The translations under genes were made by a program, and so were the position numbers. Below the pieces are notes generated by a model. It was not told the DNA's origin, made no database searches, and worked only from the letters and a program-made list of their open reading frames with translations. Positions 25,638 to 33,809 of a DNA stretch of 64,000 nucleotides are shown in pieces. The stretch comes from Methanolinea sp. UBA277 (GTDB lineage Archaea; Halobacteriota; Methanomicrobia; Methanomicrobiales; Methanospirillaceae), in NCBI GenBank assembly GCA_002499905.1, contig DANP01000007.1, positions 35,887-99,886 of the forward strand, written 5' to 3'. Every line of letters begins with the position of its first letter. Position 1 is the stretch's first letter.

Positions 25638-26561
25638 ATGAACAGTATCCAGCGACTGGCCTTCAGGCTGTTTGGGATTTACGCGGGAAAGAAGCGGAAT
25701 AAGTACGCGGAACTCCGGAACGCGCTCCTGACCGCACGGATGAAGGTGCCGTTCGAGGTCTACCTCGCCACCGCCTACCTCGGGGCCGTCCTCATCGGGA
25801 TCCTCGCCGCAGTCTCCCTCGGGTTCTTCACCTGGGTCTTCAACATCCCCGGGATGATCACCTACCGGGGGGCAGCTCCGGACTTCATCATTACCCTCTC
25901 CGAGCACGCCCTGATTCTCGGCACCATCCTTGCCACCATCATATCCTTCGCCGTAATCGGGGGAATCACCTTCGTGGTATTTCTCATCTACCCGTCCTAC
26001 GTGGCCGGGAACCGGAAGAGAAATATCGATGCCACCCTGCCGTATGCCATCAACTATGTCACCGCCATGTCGACGGCAGGAATTCCGCCGGCAGAGATCT
26101 TCCGCCAGCTCGGGAGCAGCACTATCTACGGTGAGAGCGCAACCGAGGCGCGATTCGTTTCCCTTGAGATCGACCTGTACGGGCGCGATTTGATCGACGC
26201 CCTCAGGCTGGTCTCCTCCACCACCCCGAGCTACCGGATGAAGGAATTTCTTCAGGGGGCGATGGGGTGTATCTCGAGCGGGAGCAACCTGACTGAGTAC
26301 TTCCGGACCAAGGCCGAGCAGTACGCCCTCGAGAACCGGCAGACCCAGAAAATGTTCCTCGAGACCCTCGGGCTCATTGCCGAATCCTACGTCACGGCTA
26401 TGGTGGCCGGACCCCTCTTCCTCATTATCCTCCAGTCGATAATGTCCATCCTCTCGAGACAGTCGCAGCCCGTCTTCCTCTACATCATCATCTACCTGAT
26501 CATCCCGTTCGGGAGCCTCGGCTTCGTGATCCTCATCAGTTCGATGACACCGGAGAGCTGA
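25638..26561 (+). CDS. Type II secretion F-domain membrane protein (platform 1)
   Basis: This 307-residue protein of the FlaJ/TadC/GspF class anchors the filament ATPase in the membrane. Hydrophobic segments lie near residues 48-70, 95-125, 250-275 and 282-305. The cytoplasmic F-domain has DATLPYAINYVTAMSTAGI and SSGSNLTEYFRTKAEQYA. The gene begins 5 bases after the ATPase stop and ends 2 bases before the next platform gene, a tight operon. Confidence 0.85.
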   Translation: MNSIQRLAFRLFGIYAGKKRNKYAELRNALLTARMKVPFEVYLATAYLGAVLIGILAAVSLGFFTWVFNIPGMITYRGAAPDFIITLSEHALILGTILATIISFAVIGGITFVVFLIYPSYVAGNRKRNIDATLPYAINYVTAMSTAGIPPAEIFRQLGSSTIYGESATEARFVSLEIDLYGRDLIDALRLVSSTTPSYRMKEFLQGAMGCISSGSNLTEYFRTKAEQYALENRQTQKMFLETLGLIAESYVTAMVAGPLFLIILQSIMSILSRQSQPVFLYIIIYLIIPFGSLGFVILISSMTPES

Positions 26562-26563
26562 CC

Positions 26564-27709
26564 ATGGCACTCAAAGACCTCTTCCCAGGAACATCAAATA
26601 CAAAAAAGGCAGAAGAAGCAGCGCCGCCGTACTCCCCCCCGGATCAGACTGAGCCGGCCGGAGAGAAGGCGGGAAGGGTTGAAACCTTCTCCCGGCTCCT
26701 GAAGAAGGAGAAACCGCCAAAAGTCGAGCTCGGGGAGCGGGAAAAGTCGGAGTTTGAGCACGAACAGGACGTGATCACAAAGAAGATCGAGAAGTACCGG
26801 GCATCCCAGCACGGGTTCGGCCGTCTCATGAAACACCCGGTCAAAGTCCTGACCGAACAGCCGATCCATACCCTCTACGTGACGATACCGGCTGCCCTCC
26901 TCTTCTTCCTGATCGCTACAGCCTTCGTCATCAGGGATAGCGGAATCTCTGCTCTCTACCAGTCGACCATGATCGATGATATTCTCATCTTTTCCTTCCT
27001 CATCGCTTCCGTCCCCCTCGCTATTCTCGACTTCCGGGAGATGTCCCGGAGGCGGCACATTGAGGAGGCTCTCCCGAACTTCTACCGTGACCTTGCCGGG
27101 ATGAACGATTCGGGCATGACCCTGCCGAATGCCGTTCACCTCGTCTCGCAGAGCGATTACTCCACCCTCACGCCCTACGTCAAGAGGCTCGACAACGAGA
27201 TGTCCTGGAATGTCACCTTCATCGATGCAATCCAGCGGTTCCGGGCACGGCTCGCAACCCCGCTCACCGACCGGAGCATCGACCTGATCGCCAAGGCCAG
27301 CAAGGCCGGTGGCGATGTGAGCGAAGTTCTCAGGGCAGCGGCAAACGACAGCTATGAGTACATCATGCTCAGGACCGATCGCCGGAACAACATGCTGATC
27401 TACATCGTGATCGTGTTCATCGCCTTCCTGGTGTTCGTCTTTGTGATCTACATCCTGGTGACCACGTTCCTCTCGGTCATGGCTACCGCCGGTGCTGCAG
27501 CGTCAAAGACCTCCGCGGCGGCAGCATCATTCGGTGCGAATGTCGATCTTCCCCTCTACACCCGGCTTTTCACCCATGCAGCCATCCTGCAGGGGCTCTT
27601 CTCGGGGTTCGTGGCCGGCCAGATGGGCGAAGGGAGGGCCGTCGCCGGGCTGAAGTACTCGATCATCATGGTCATTATCGCCTGGATGATGTTCCGGTTC
27701 TTTGTATGA
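26564..27709 (+). CDS. Type II secretion F-domain membrane protein (platform 2)
   Basis: This 381-residue second platform protein has a charged cytoplasmic N-terminus (about 95 residues), then two membrane segments, an F-domain (ALPNFYRDLAGMNDSGMTLP and IDLIAKASKAGGDVSEVLRA) and three C-terminal membrane segments ending IIMVIIAWMMFRFFV. Two separate platform genes after one ATPase resemble TadB/TadC pairs and some archaeal pilus loci. No pilin follows; the operon ends in a hairpin. Confidence 0.83.
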   Translation: MALKDLFPGTSNTKKAEEAAPPYSPPDQTEPAGEKAGRVETFSRLLKKEKPPKVELGEREKSEFEHEQDVITKKIEKYRASQHGFGRLMKHPVKVLTEQPIHTLYVTIPAALLFFLIATAFVIRDSGISALYQSTMIDDILIFSFLIASVPLAILDFREMSRRRHIEEALPNFYRDLAGMNDSGMTLPNAVHLVSQSDYSTLTPYVKRLDNEMSWNVTFIDAIQRFRARLATPLTDRSIDLIAKASKAGGDVSEVLRAAANDSYEYIMLRTDRRNNMLIYIVIVFIAFLVFVFVIYILVTTFLSVMATAGAAASKTSAAAASFGANVDLPLYTRLFTHAAILQGLFSGFVAGQMGEGRAVAGLKYSIIMVIIAWMMFRFFV

Positions 27710-27712
27710 GCA

Positions 27713-27733
27713 GGGAGGAGACGTGCTCCTCCC
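27713..27733 (+). terminator. Hairpin after the filament operon
   Basis: GGGAGGAG (27713-27720) and CTCCTCCC (27726-27733) form a perfect 8-bp stem with a 5-base loop, four bases after the stop of the last platform gene. There is no T-run. It may protect the 3' end or aid termination. The gap to 27860 holds no ORF. Confidence 0.5.
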
Positions 27734-27859
27734 CTGGAAACACCCGTTCAGCCGGAGATTCGATACGGGGGGGCCTTTATGATGTTGCAGTACACCCGGG
27801 ACCGTGGAGATGCTTTCCACTGGAACCAAAAAAAAGGGAGCGAGAGAGGGCTGGGGTGG

Positions 27860-28948
27860 TCACAGCACTCCCATATCCGAGAGCCGTGCCGGGAGGTACT
27901 CCCGGGTCACGAAGTCGAGCCCCTTGGCCGCAAAGGCCTGCTGTTCGGACTTGAGGTTGAGTTTGAGCTGGAGCTCAATCTGCTCCCGCCAGTAGTCGGA
28001 TGCGAACCGGGGATCGGAGAGCTCGCTCTTCAGCGCGGCGATGTCCTTCTCGTTCAGGTGGTCGGAGGGGAGGTTGTAGTCCCGGATATCGCTCGGCTGG
28101 ACGCCGATGAACTGGGCTTTCGGAGTGGCCAGGAGCTCGGAGATGTGGGCACTCTTGATGGCCCCGTAGGCAACGCTTGCGTAGATGCGGTAGGACCAGG
28201 GGTCGCCATCGGTAAAGACCACCACCGGTATGCCGAACTGGTCATTGATGCGGTTGAGGATGCGGCGGGTGGAGCGTGCTGGCTGGCCTTTGAGGTGGAC
28301 GAGGATGGCCCGGTGGTCGCTGTCAAAGCCGTTCTCGATCAGCCGTGCGAACATACCGCCAGTCTCGATCGCAATCACGAACTGTGCGTCGTGGTCGAGG
28401 AGCTCGATATTCTCCACATTGGTCGGTATCTGGTAGCCAGCCTCCCCCACATCGTCCTGGCAGTGGATGTCCCGGGCGCCCCGCCGGGTCAGCTCCCGGA
28501 GTTTCAGGGGCCCGAAGACGGTCGCCCCGTCCTCTTCAGGCCGGAGGTGGAAAGCCTCGCGCTGCATATCGGTCAGGATCTCGAGATCCTCGATGAGGAA
28601 GTTGCTCTCGTCCTGGGCCTGGAACTTCGCCTTCTTCCACCCCTCGGATATGTAGTAGAGCTCTCTCAGGGTCGAGGACCGGTTCTCCCCGATCTGTTTC
28701 TTCAGAAACCAGATGACCCAGGCCATCTTCAGGAGATGGAGTGCGCTCTTGGCGGTCCCGGCCGACCGCGTGCTCTCGCGGTCCCCGTACTTCCAGACCT
28801 CGGCCGCATCATCGTACTCGATGTTCTGCTTTGTCCGGGTCGGAAGCGAGATCGAGGGGATCACCCCACCTGCCATCTGGCTGTACCATTTCCTGGCAAT
28901 CCCGACCAGCCGATCGGTCGCCAGTGCATCGAGGTCGGATTTAGACAT
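27860..28948 (-). CDS. top6A: DNA topoisomerase VI subunit A
   Basis: This 362-residue Spo11-like catalytic subunit of the archaeal type IIB topoisomerase makes the transient double-strand break. The catalytic tyrosine lies in STLRELYYISEGW. The Toprim metal site is seen as FVIAIETGGMFARL and VVFTDGDPWSYRIY. The frame extends 45 codons further, but those lie inside top6B. The ATG at 28948, overlapping the top6B stop by 8 bases, gives the right family start (MSKSDLDALATDRLVG). Confidence 0.95.
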   Translation of the reverse strand: MSKSDLDALATDRLVGIARKWYSQMAGGVIPSISLPTRTKQNIEYDDAAEVWKYGDRESTRSAGTAKSALHLLKMAWVIWFLKKQIGENRSSTLRELYYISEGWKKAKFQAQDESNFLIEDLEILTDMQREAFHLRPEEDGATVFGPLKLRELTRRGARDIHCQDDVGEAGYQIPTNVENIELLDHDAQFVIAIETGGMFARLIENGFDSDHRAILVHLKGQPARSTRRILNRINDQFGIPVVVFTDGDPWSYRIYASVAYGAIKSAHISELLATPKAQFIGVQPSDIRDYNLPSDHLNEKDIAALKSELSDPRFASDYWREQIELQLKLNLKSEQQAFAAKGLDFVTREYLPARLSDMGVL

Positions 28949-30743
28949 CCTGATCCACCACCACAATCTGTCGCGCATCGACACCGCGGATCTCCAGGGT
29001 TCCTCCCCCTGCCCCGGTGAACCTGGTCTGCCAGGATTCACCCGGTGCCACCGTGATCTGCCATACCTTGGTGTACTCCTCATCGAGCCGGGTTACGAAG
29101 TCCGGGGGAGGCCGGGCGTCATCTGCCGGATTACCTGAGATGCTGTACAGGGAAATGGTAGCCGGGTGTGCGGTATAGTTGGAGAGCTCGATGACCACCC
29201 CGGTGTCATCGGTTCTCTTCCGGGCGACCAGTTTCTTCATGACTTTTCCCTCGATGGATGAGATGTCGGGGAGCGGCTGGTCGACGATCTCAGCCACCTT
29301 GGCCGCCAGGTCGGGGAGGATGGCGCAGACCGCCCGGGCCCGGTCCTCCTGGAGCCGGTTCCGATCCCGGCGGGAGAGGAAGAGTTTCAGGTCCCTGCCC
29401 AGGTCCTGCAGGGCAAGCACAATCTCCCGCTCGATCTCCGGGATCGCGGCAATGGCATCCTTGCTCTCGCTCGTGAAGGGGACACTGGTAGAGGCGACGT
29501 GCACGAGGATGAGGAGGGGTCCGGTGGGCAGGCCCGCCTGCGGGATGGAATAGTTCTTCCAGTTCATCCCGGCAATGGCCTGGGTGATGGCGCAGGCTCC
29601 CTGCTGGTACATGAGGGGCACGCGGTTGGCAAACCGCATGATCTGAGCACCTCCCTCGGGAGCGAGCTTCCCCCCGTACCCGATTGCCGCCTCGATGATG
29701 AACGGATGGCCGGAGAAGACCGATCCCGGCCGGGTCCGTGCCCGGACAAAGTCCATCTGGAACTCCTTCTCGAGGCTCTGCGTGATCAGGTCTTCCCCGA
29801 TCGGGGAGAGGCATTGGGTGACAGGGGGTGCAGGGACTTTCACCTCCTGCATGGCATCGATGAGCCGTTTCTGCTCTTCCGGCGAGAGCGACACTGCATC
29901 CCGGGTACAGGTGAGCCCGGCTCTGGTGCAGATCTCGTGGGCGGTCTTGCTCCCCACCCGGGAGAAGTTTGCGGAGAGGAAGTCCTCAAGCTTCCCGCTG
30001 CCGGGAGAGACCATCCTCCGGAGCTGTCCGATTTCGATCCCGTGCGGGTGGGGTTTGATGGCCTGGGCACAGGCGATCACGTCATCGCTCACCCGGTCGA
30101 AGAGGATGGTCTCATCATCGAGCTCGAGCCGCAACCGGGCATGGGGATTGACCACGGAGGTATACTTGAGGTACTCTATGAGGCGCTTCTTTGCTGCAAG
30201 GGTGCTCCGGAACTCGATCTGGATGCGGGTGCCGTGGGTCCGGTCCCAGTCGATCTCCCGCTGCGAGACAATATCGGGCTCGTTGCTCCCGACATCGATC
30301 TGCACTTCGAACCGGAAAGCAGGATGGTCCGGCCCGGTCCGGGAGATCACCACCGTGGGAAGTCCGGTGGTGAGCTGGGCATACAGGACCGCGGCGGAAA
30401 TCCCGATCCCCTGCTGCCCCCGGCTCTGTTTTATCTGGTGGAACCGTGAGCCGTACAGCAGCTTCCCGAAGACGTAGGGGACCTGCCGGGGGACAATCCC
30501 CGGCCCGTTGTCCTCGACGATGATGCGGAAGACGTCCCCGGGCTGCTTCCGGATCGCGATGTAGATGTCGGGAAGGACCATGGCTTCCTCGCAGGCATCG
30601 AGGGAATTGTCCACCGCCTCCTTGATGGTGGTGATGATCCCCCGGGTCGGGGAATCGAAACCGAGCAGGTGCTTGTTTCTCTCGAAGAACTCCGCGACGC
30701 TGATGCTCCGCTGCTGCTTGGCAAGCTCCTCAGCGAGGCTCAC
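28941..30743 (-). CDS. top6B: DNA topoisomerase VI subunit B
   Basis: This 600-residue GHKL ATPase subunit of topoisomerase VI clamps DNA on ATP binding. Visible motifs are KEAVDNSLDACEEA (N box), VEDNGPGIV (G1) and RGQQGIGISAAVLYAQLTTG (ATP lid). A transducer domain follows, with a C-terminal domain after about residue 500. The gene overlaps hisS by 14 bases and top6A by 8 bases, so all three are translated from one minus-strand message. Confidence 0.96.
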   Translation of the reverse strand: MSLAEELAKQQRSISVAEFFERNKHLLGFDSPTRGIITTIKEAVDNSLDACEEAMVLPDIYIAIRKQPGDVFRIIVEDNGPGIVPRQVPYVFGKLLYGSRFHQIKQSRGQQGIGISAAVLYAQLTTGLPTVVISRTGPDHPAFRFEVQIDVGSNEPDIVSQREIDWDRTHGTRIQIEFRSTLAAKKRLIEYLKYTSVVNPHARLRLELDDETILFDRVSDDVIACAQAIKPHPHGIEIGQLRRMVSPGSGKLEDFLSANFSRVGSKTAHEICTRAGLTCTRDAVSLSPEEQKRLIDAMQEVKVPAPPVTQCLSPIGEDLITQSLEKEFQMDFVRARTRPGSVFSGHPFIIEAAIGYGGKLAPEGGAQIMRFANRVPLMYQQGACAITQAIAGMNWKNYSIPQAGLPTGPLLILVHVASTSVPFTSESKDAIAAIPEIEREIVLALQDLGRDLKLFLSRRDRNRLQEDRARAVCAILPDLAAKVAEIVDQPLPDISSIEGKVMKKLVARKRTDDTGVVIELSNYTAHPATISLYSISGNPADDARPPPDFVTRLDEEYTKVWQITVAPGESWQTRFTGAGGGTLEIRGVDARQIVVVDQDV

Positions 30744-31962
30744 TCCCGCTCACCTCTCTGATCGCATCAGCAAGCGACAGCACCTTCTGCCCTCCAGTCC
30801 GGAGGTTTTTGACGGTGACCTGCTGTAGCTCGCTCTCCTGCTTCCCGATGATCAGGGCGAAATCAGCCGACCGGGCGATCTGGGAGAGCTGGTTCCCGAT
30901 CGATTTCCCCGAGAGACTGAGTTCAGTCCTGATCCCGGCGCTCCGGAAGGCTCCCGCCACGGTGAAAGCCCAGCCACGTCCCTCGGAAGTCAAAGCGACC
31001 CCGGCCACGATTCCTGGAGCGGGCACCCTCTCGCCCCGGGCAACCATTACCCGGTCAAACCCGATGGCAAACCCACAGGAGGGGGTTTCCTCGCCCCCGA
31101 AGAGGTGGGCGAGGCGGTAGGTCCCGCCCCCGAGCACCTGGTTCTCGGCACCCAGGTTCTCGGCAAAGATCTCAAAGACCATGCCGGTATAGTAATCGAG
31201 CCCGCGGGCGATGCCCGGGTTCAGGGTATACTCCAGTCCCAGGCTGTCGAGGATCGAGAACAGGTCTTCAATCCGGTCCCGGTCCGGGAGGTCCCCGGTT
31301 ATGGCGAATACCTCCTCCAGGTCCCGGCTTCCCGCCAATGCAGTGAGCCGGATGCAGAGCTCTTCCCTGCCATGAGAAGAGAGATACGCGGCAAGGCCGT
31401 CAGTATCCTTTTTATCGAGGAATGTCCGGATCTTTTTCTGGTCATCCGGATCGAGCCCGGCAAGGAGGCTCCGCATGAGGGAGAGGTGCCCGACATGGAT
31501 GGAGAAGGAGATACCGCTTGCGGCAAGGATGTCGCGGGCGAGCAGGATGACCTCGGCCTCGGCAAGTGCTGAATCGGCCCCGATCAGCTCGACGCCGAAC
31601 TGCCAGAACTGGCGGTACCGCCCCTTCTGGGGCCGCTCGTACCGGAAACAGTCGGCAAAGTAGAACCAGCGGAGCGGTTTTGGCAGGGTCTTTCCCTCGT
31701 TGACATACATCCTGAGCACCGGCGCGGTGAGTTCCGGCCGGAGCGCCAGCTTCCGCCCGCCCTTGTCCTCGAATACGTACATCTCCTGGATGATCCCTTC
31801 GCCGGACCGGATGGTGAAGAGTTCGAGCTCCTCGAATTCCGGGGTGCAGACCTCCCGGTACCCCCAGGTCCGGGCGATCCGGCGCATGGTCCCTTCCACT
31901 TCACGCCGCTGGTCCATCTCATCGGGGAGGAAGTCCCGGGTCCCCCGTGGTTTCTGGAGCAC
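30730..31962 (-). CDS. hisS: Histidyl-tRNA synthetase
   Basis: This 410-residue class II synthetase charges tRNA-His. The family start KPRGTRDFLP, motif 2 (RYRQFWQFGVELIG), the histidine-A motif GLDYYTGMVFEI and motif 3 (GFAIGFDRVM) are present, followed by the C-terminal anticodon-binding domain. It follows the small membrane gene by 2 bases and overlaps top6B, an association likely specific to this lineage. Confidence 0.96.
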   Translation of the reverse strand: MLQKPRGTRDFLPDEMDQRREVEGTMRRIARTWGYREVCTPEFEELELFTIRSGEGIIQEMYVFEDKGGRKLALRPELTAPVLRMYVNEGKTLPKPLRWFYFADCFRYERPQKGRYRQFWQFGVELIGADSALAEAEVILLARDILAASGISFSIHVGHLSLMRSLLAGLDPDDQKKIRTFLDKKDTDGLAAYLSSHGREELCIRLTALAGSRDLEEVFAITGDLPDRDRIEDLFSILDSLGLEYTLNPGIARGLDYYTGMVFEIFAENLGAENQVLGGGTYRLAHLFGGEETPSCGFAIGFDRVMVARGERVPAPGIVAGVALTSEGRGWAFTVAGAFRSAGIRTELSLSGKSIGNQLSQIARSADFALIIGKQESELQQVTVKNLRTGGQKVLSLADAIREVSGSEPR

Positions 31963-31964
31963 GG

Positions 31965-32297
31965 TCAGGCCCCCTTCGTTCCCGGTGAGTTCAGGGGAGC
32001 TTTCCCGAGCACCCGGTCGAGTGTTCCCTCCCCGGTCCAGACCCGTTCCCGGGTCTCCCGTCCCTGGAGGTAGAGTGCGGCAAGGATCAGGCCGAGCCCG
32101 AGCAGTTCAAGAGAAAAGACGGTGACCGCAACACCGAGCAGGGCCAGCGCCCCGTAGAGAACCCCCCGGTAGGCAGCCTTCCGGTATCCCGGAAGCGCGG
32201 TCCGGAAGAATATCCGGGCATCCCGCAGCCAGAGGAAAAAAACCACCGCTGCCCCGAAAAGGGCGACATACACGAGATAACTCATCAGTATGAACAT
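31965..32297 (-). CDS. Small membrane protein of unknown function
   Basis: The frame opens at 32363, but the ATG at 32297 has an AGGG ribosome site and begins with a hydrophobic segment, giving 110 residues. Two or three membrane helices are visible: SYLVYVALFGAAVVFFLWL, then GVLYGALALLGVAVTVFSLE and a following hydrophobic stretch. A polar C-terminal tail of about 30 residues follows. The family is not recognised. It lies 2 bases before hisS and is probably the first gene of the hisS-top6B-top6A transcript. Confidence 0.6.
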   Translation of the reverse strand: MFILMSYLVYVALFGAAVVFFLWLRDARIFFRTALPGYRKAAYRGVLYGALALLGVAVTVFSLELLGLGLILAALYLQGRETRERVWTGEGTLDRVLGKAPLNSPGTKGA

Positions 32298-32483
32298 GTT
32301 TCCCTGTACGGCCAATAACTTAACGGGGCGGAGCACATCACTGATTTCCGCGGTGCATCCCATTCTGCCCCCGGGAAGGGCTCCCCCCTCTGCATCACGC
32401 GGCCGGCCTGACCGGCATCGGCCCGCTTCGTCCTGACCTTGAACGTATTATTATAGGCGAACCCATATCGTTATGAGTGAGGC

Positions 32484-33260
32484 ATGCCGGCCAACAGAAG
32501 GCTCCATGAGGTGCTGGAACGGCTCCGGAGCGGGATGATCACCGCTGAGGAAGCGGAACGGGATATCGACGGCCTGCGTATCGAGGCGGTCGGGGATATC
32601 GCCAACCTGGACGTGGGGAGGTGCCTGCGGTGCGGGATTCCCGAGGTGGTGCTGGCCGAGGGCAAGGAGACCGGGCAGCTCGCCGACATAGCCCTGGCCC
32701 ATGTCCGCACGTCAGGCCGCTGTCTCGTGTCCCGGCTCTCCCGGGCCCAGTATGCCGGCCTCGCGGACCGGGCGGCTGCTGCCGGGGTTGAGGTGACCTG
32801 TCATGAGCGGGCCCGGATGGCGGCTCTCTCTACTGGCGCACCGGCTGAACCCACCGGCGGCGTGGTCGCGATCATTACCGCTGGAACGTCTGACATCAGG
32901 GTGGCCGAGGAGGCCAGGGTTATTGCAGAGGAGATGGGGTGCCGGGTATGCACGGCCTATGACGTCGGTGCCGCCGGGATTCACCGCCTCTTCCCGGCCA
33001 TCAAAAAATGTCTCGAAGCCCATGTCTTCATCGTTGCCGCCGGCAGAGAGGGGACGCTCCCTGCGGTGGTGGCCGGGCTGGTTGACCGGCCGGTGATCGG
33101 GGTCCCGGTCAGCACCGGGTACGGGTACATGGGGCACGGGAGGGCGGCGCTTGCCAGCATGCTCCAGTCCTGCTCGGTTCTTGCGGTTGTCAACATCGAT
33201 GCCGGGTTCACGGCAGGGGCGTTTGCGGCCCGGATTGCAAATATGGTGGCGGTCAGATGA
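32484..33260 (+). CDS. larB: LarB (nickel-pincer cofactor biosynthesis carboxylase)
   Basis: This 258-residue protein has a PurE/AIR-carboxylase-like C-terminal half (VAIITAGTSDIRVAEEAR, CRVCTAYDVGAAGIHRL, GVPVSTGYG) and the LarB N-terminal half (GIPEVVLAEGKE). In bacteria LarB carboxylates and hydrolyses nicotinic acid adenine dinucleotide to start the nickel-pincer nucleotide. Older annotations call such archaeal proteins AIR carboxylase-like. It overlaps nadM by an ATGA. A TATA-like TATTATTAT lies about 34 bases before the ATG. No larC or larE is in the window. Confidence 0.83.
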   Translation: MPANRRLHEVLERLRSGMITAEEAERDIDGLRIEAVGDIANLDVGRCLRCGIPEVVLAEGKETGQLADIALAHVRTSGRCLVSRLSRAQYAGLADRAAAAGVEVTCHERARMAALSTGAPAEPTGGVVAIITAGTSDIRVAEEARVIAEEMGCRVCTAYDVGAAGIHRLFPAIKKCLEAHVFIVAAGREGTLPAVVAGLVDRPVIGVPVSTGYGYMGHGRAALASMLQSCSVLAVVNIDAGFTAGAFAARIANMVAVR

Positions 33261-33799
33261 CACGGGCATTCTACATCGGGAGGTTCCAGCCCTACCACAA
33301 CGGGCACCAGTACATGCTGGAACGGATAGCAGAGACGGCAGAAGAGATCATCATCGGAGTCGGGAGTGCGCAGCTCTCCCATGAGCCTGGAAACCCGTTC
33401 ACGGCAGGGGAGCGGATCCTGATGATCACCGGGTCACTGAAGGATATCGGGATCCCCCTCTACGTGATCCCGATTGAGGATATCAAGCGGAATGCCCTCT
33501 GGGTTTCCCATGTCCGCTCAATGGCCCCGCCCTTCGACCTCGTCTACTCCAGCAACCCGCTGGTGATGCAGCTCTTTGCCGAAGCAGGTGTGCGGGTGGA
33601 ATCGCCGGCGATGTATGCCCGCAAGCTCCATTCCGGCACCGAAATCCGGAGGAGGATGCTGAAGGGTGAAGACTGGGAGCAGCTCGTTCCGCCGTTCGTG
33701 GTCAGGGTGATCCAGGAGATCGATGGGGTTGCCCGGCTGCGGAAGATCTTGCAGAACGACGGTGCCGATGAGTCCGGGCAGGAAGATCGCAGCCTGTAG
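33257..33799 (+). CDS. nadM: Nicotinamide-nucleotide adenylyltransferase
   Basis: This 180-residue archaeal NadM-type nucleotidyltransferase makes NAD from NMN and ATP; it may also form the nicotinate analogue. The N-terminal signature is FYIGRFQPYHNGHQ, containing the HxGH-type motif. The C-terminal nucleotide motif is HSGTEIRRRM. The length fits the family. It starts inside the larB stop (ATGA, 33257-33260). The coiled-coil gene follows 10 bases after its stop. Confidence 0.95.
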   Translation: MTRAFYIGRFQPYHNGHQYMLERIAETAEEIIIGVGSAQLSHEPGNPFTAGERILMITGSLKDIGIPLYVIPIEDIKRNALWVSHVRSMAPPFDLVYSSNPLVMQLFAEAGVRVESPAMYARKLHSGTEIRRRMLKGEDWEQLVPPFVVRVIQEIDGVARLRKILQNDGADESGQEDRSL

Positions 33800-33809
33800 G
33801 GGATTTCTC

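Noticed and set aside
27779..29020. 413-codon plus-strand open frame
   Set aside because: It is antisense to top6A, which carries the catalytic Tyr and Toprim motifs.
28949..29083. 45-codon upstream extension of top6A
   Set aside because: These codons lie inside the top6B coding region in another frame and are not part of the known family start.
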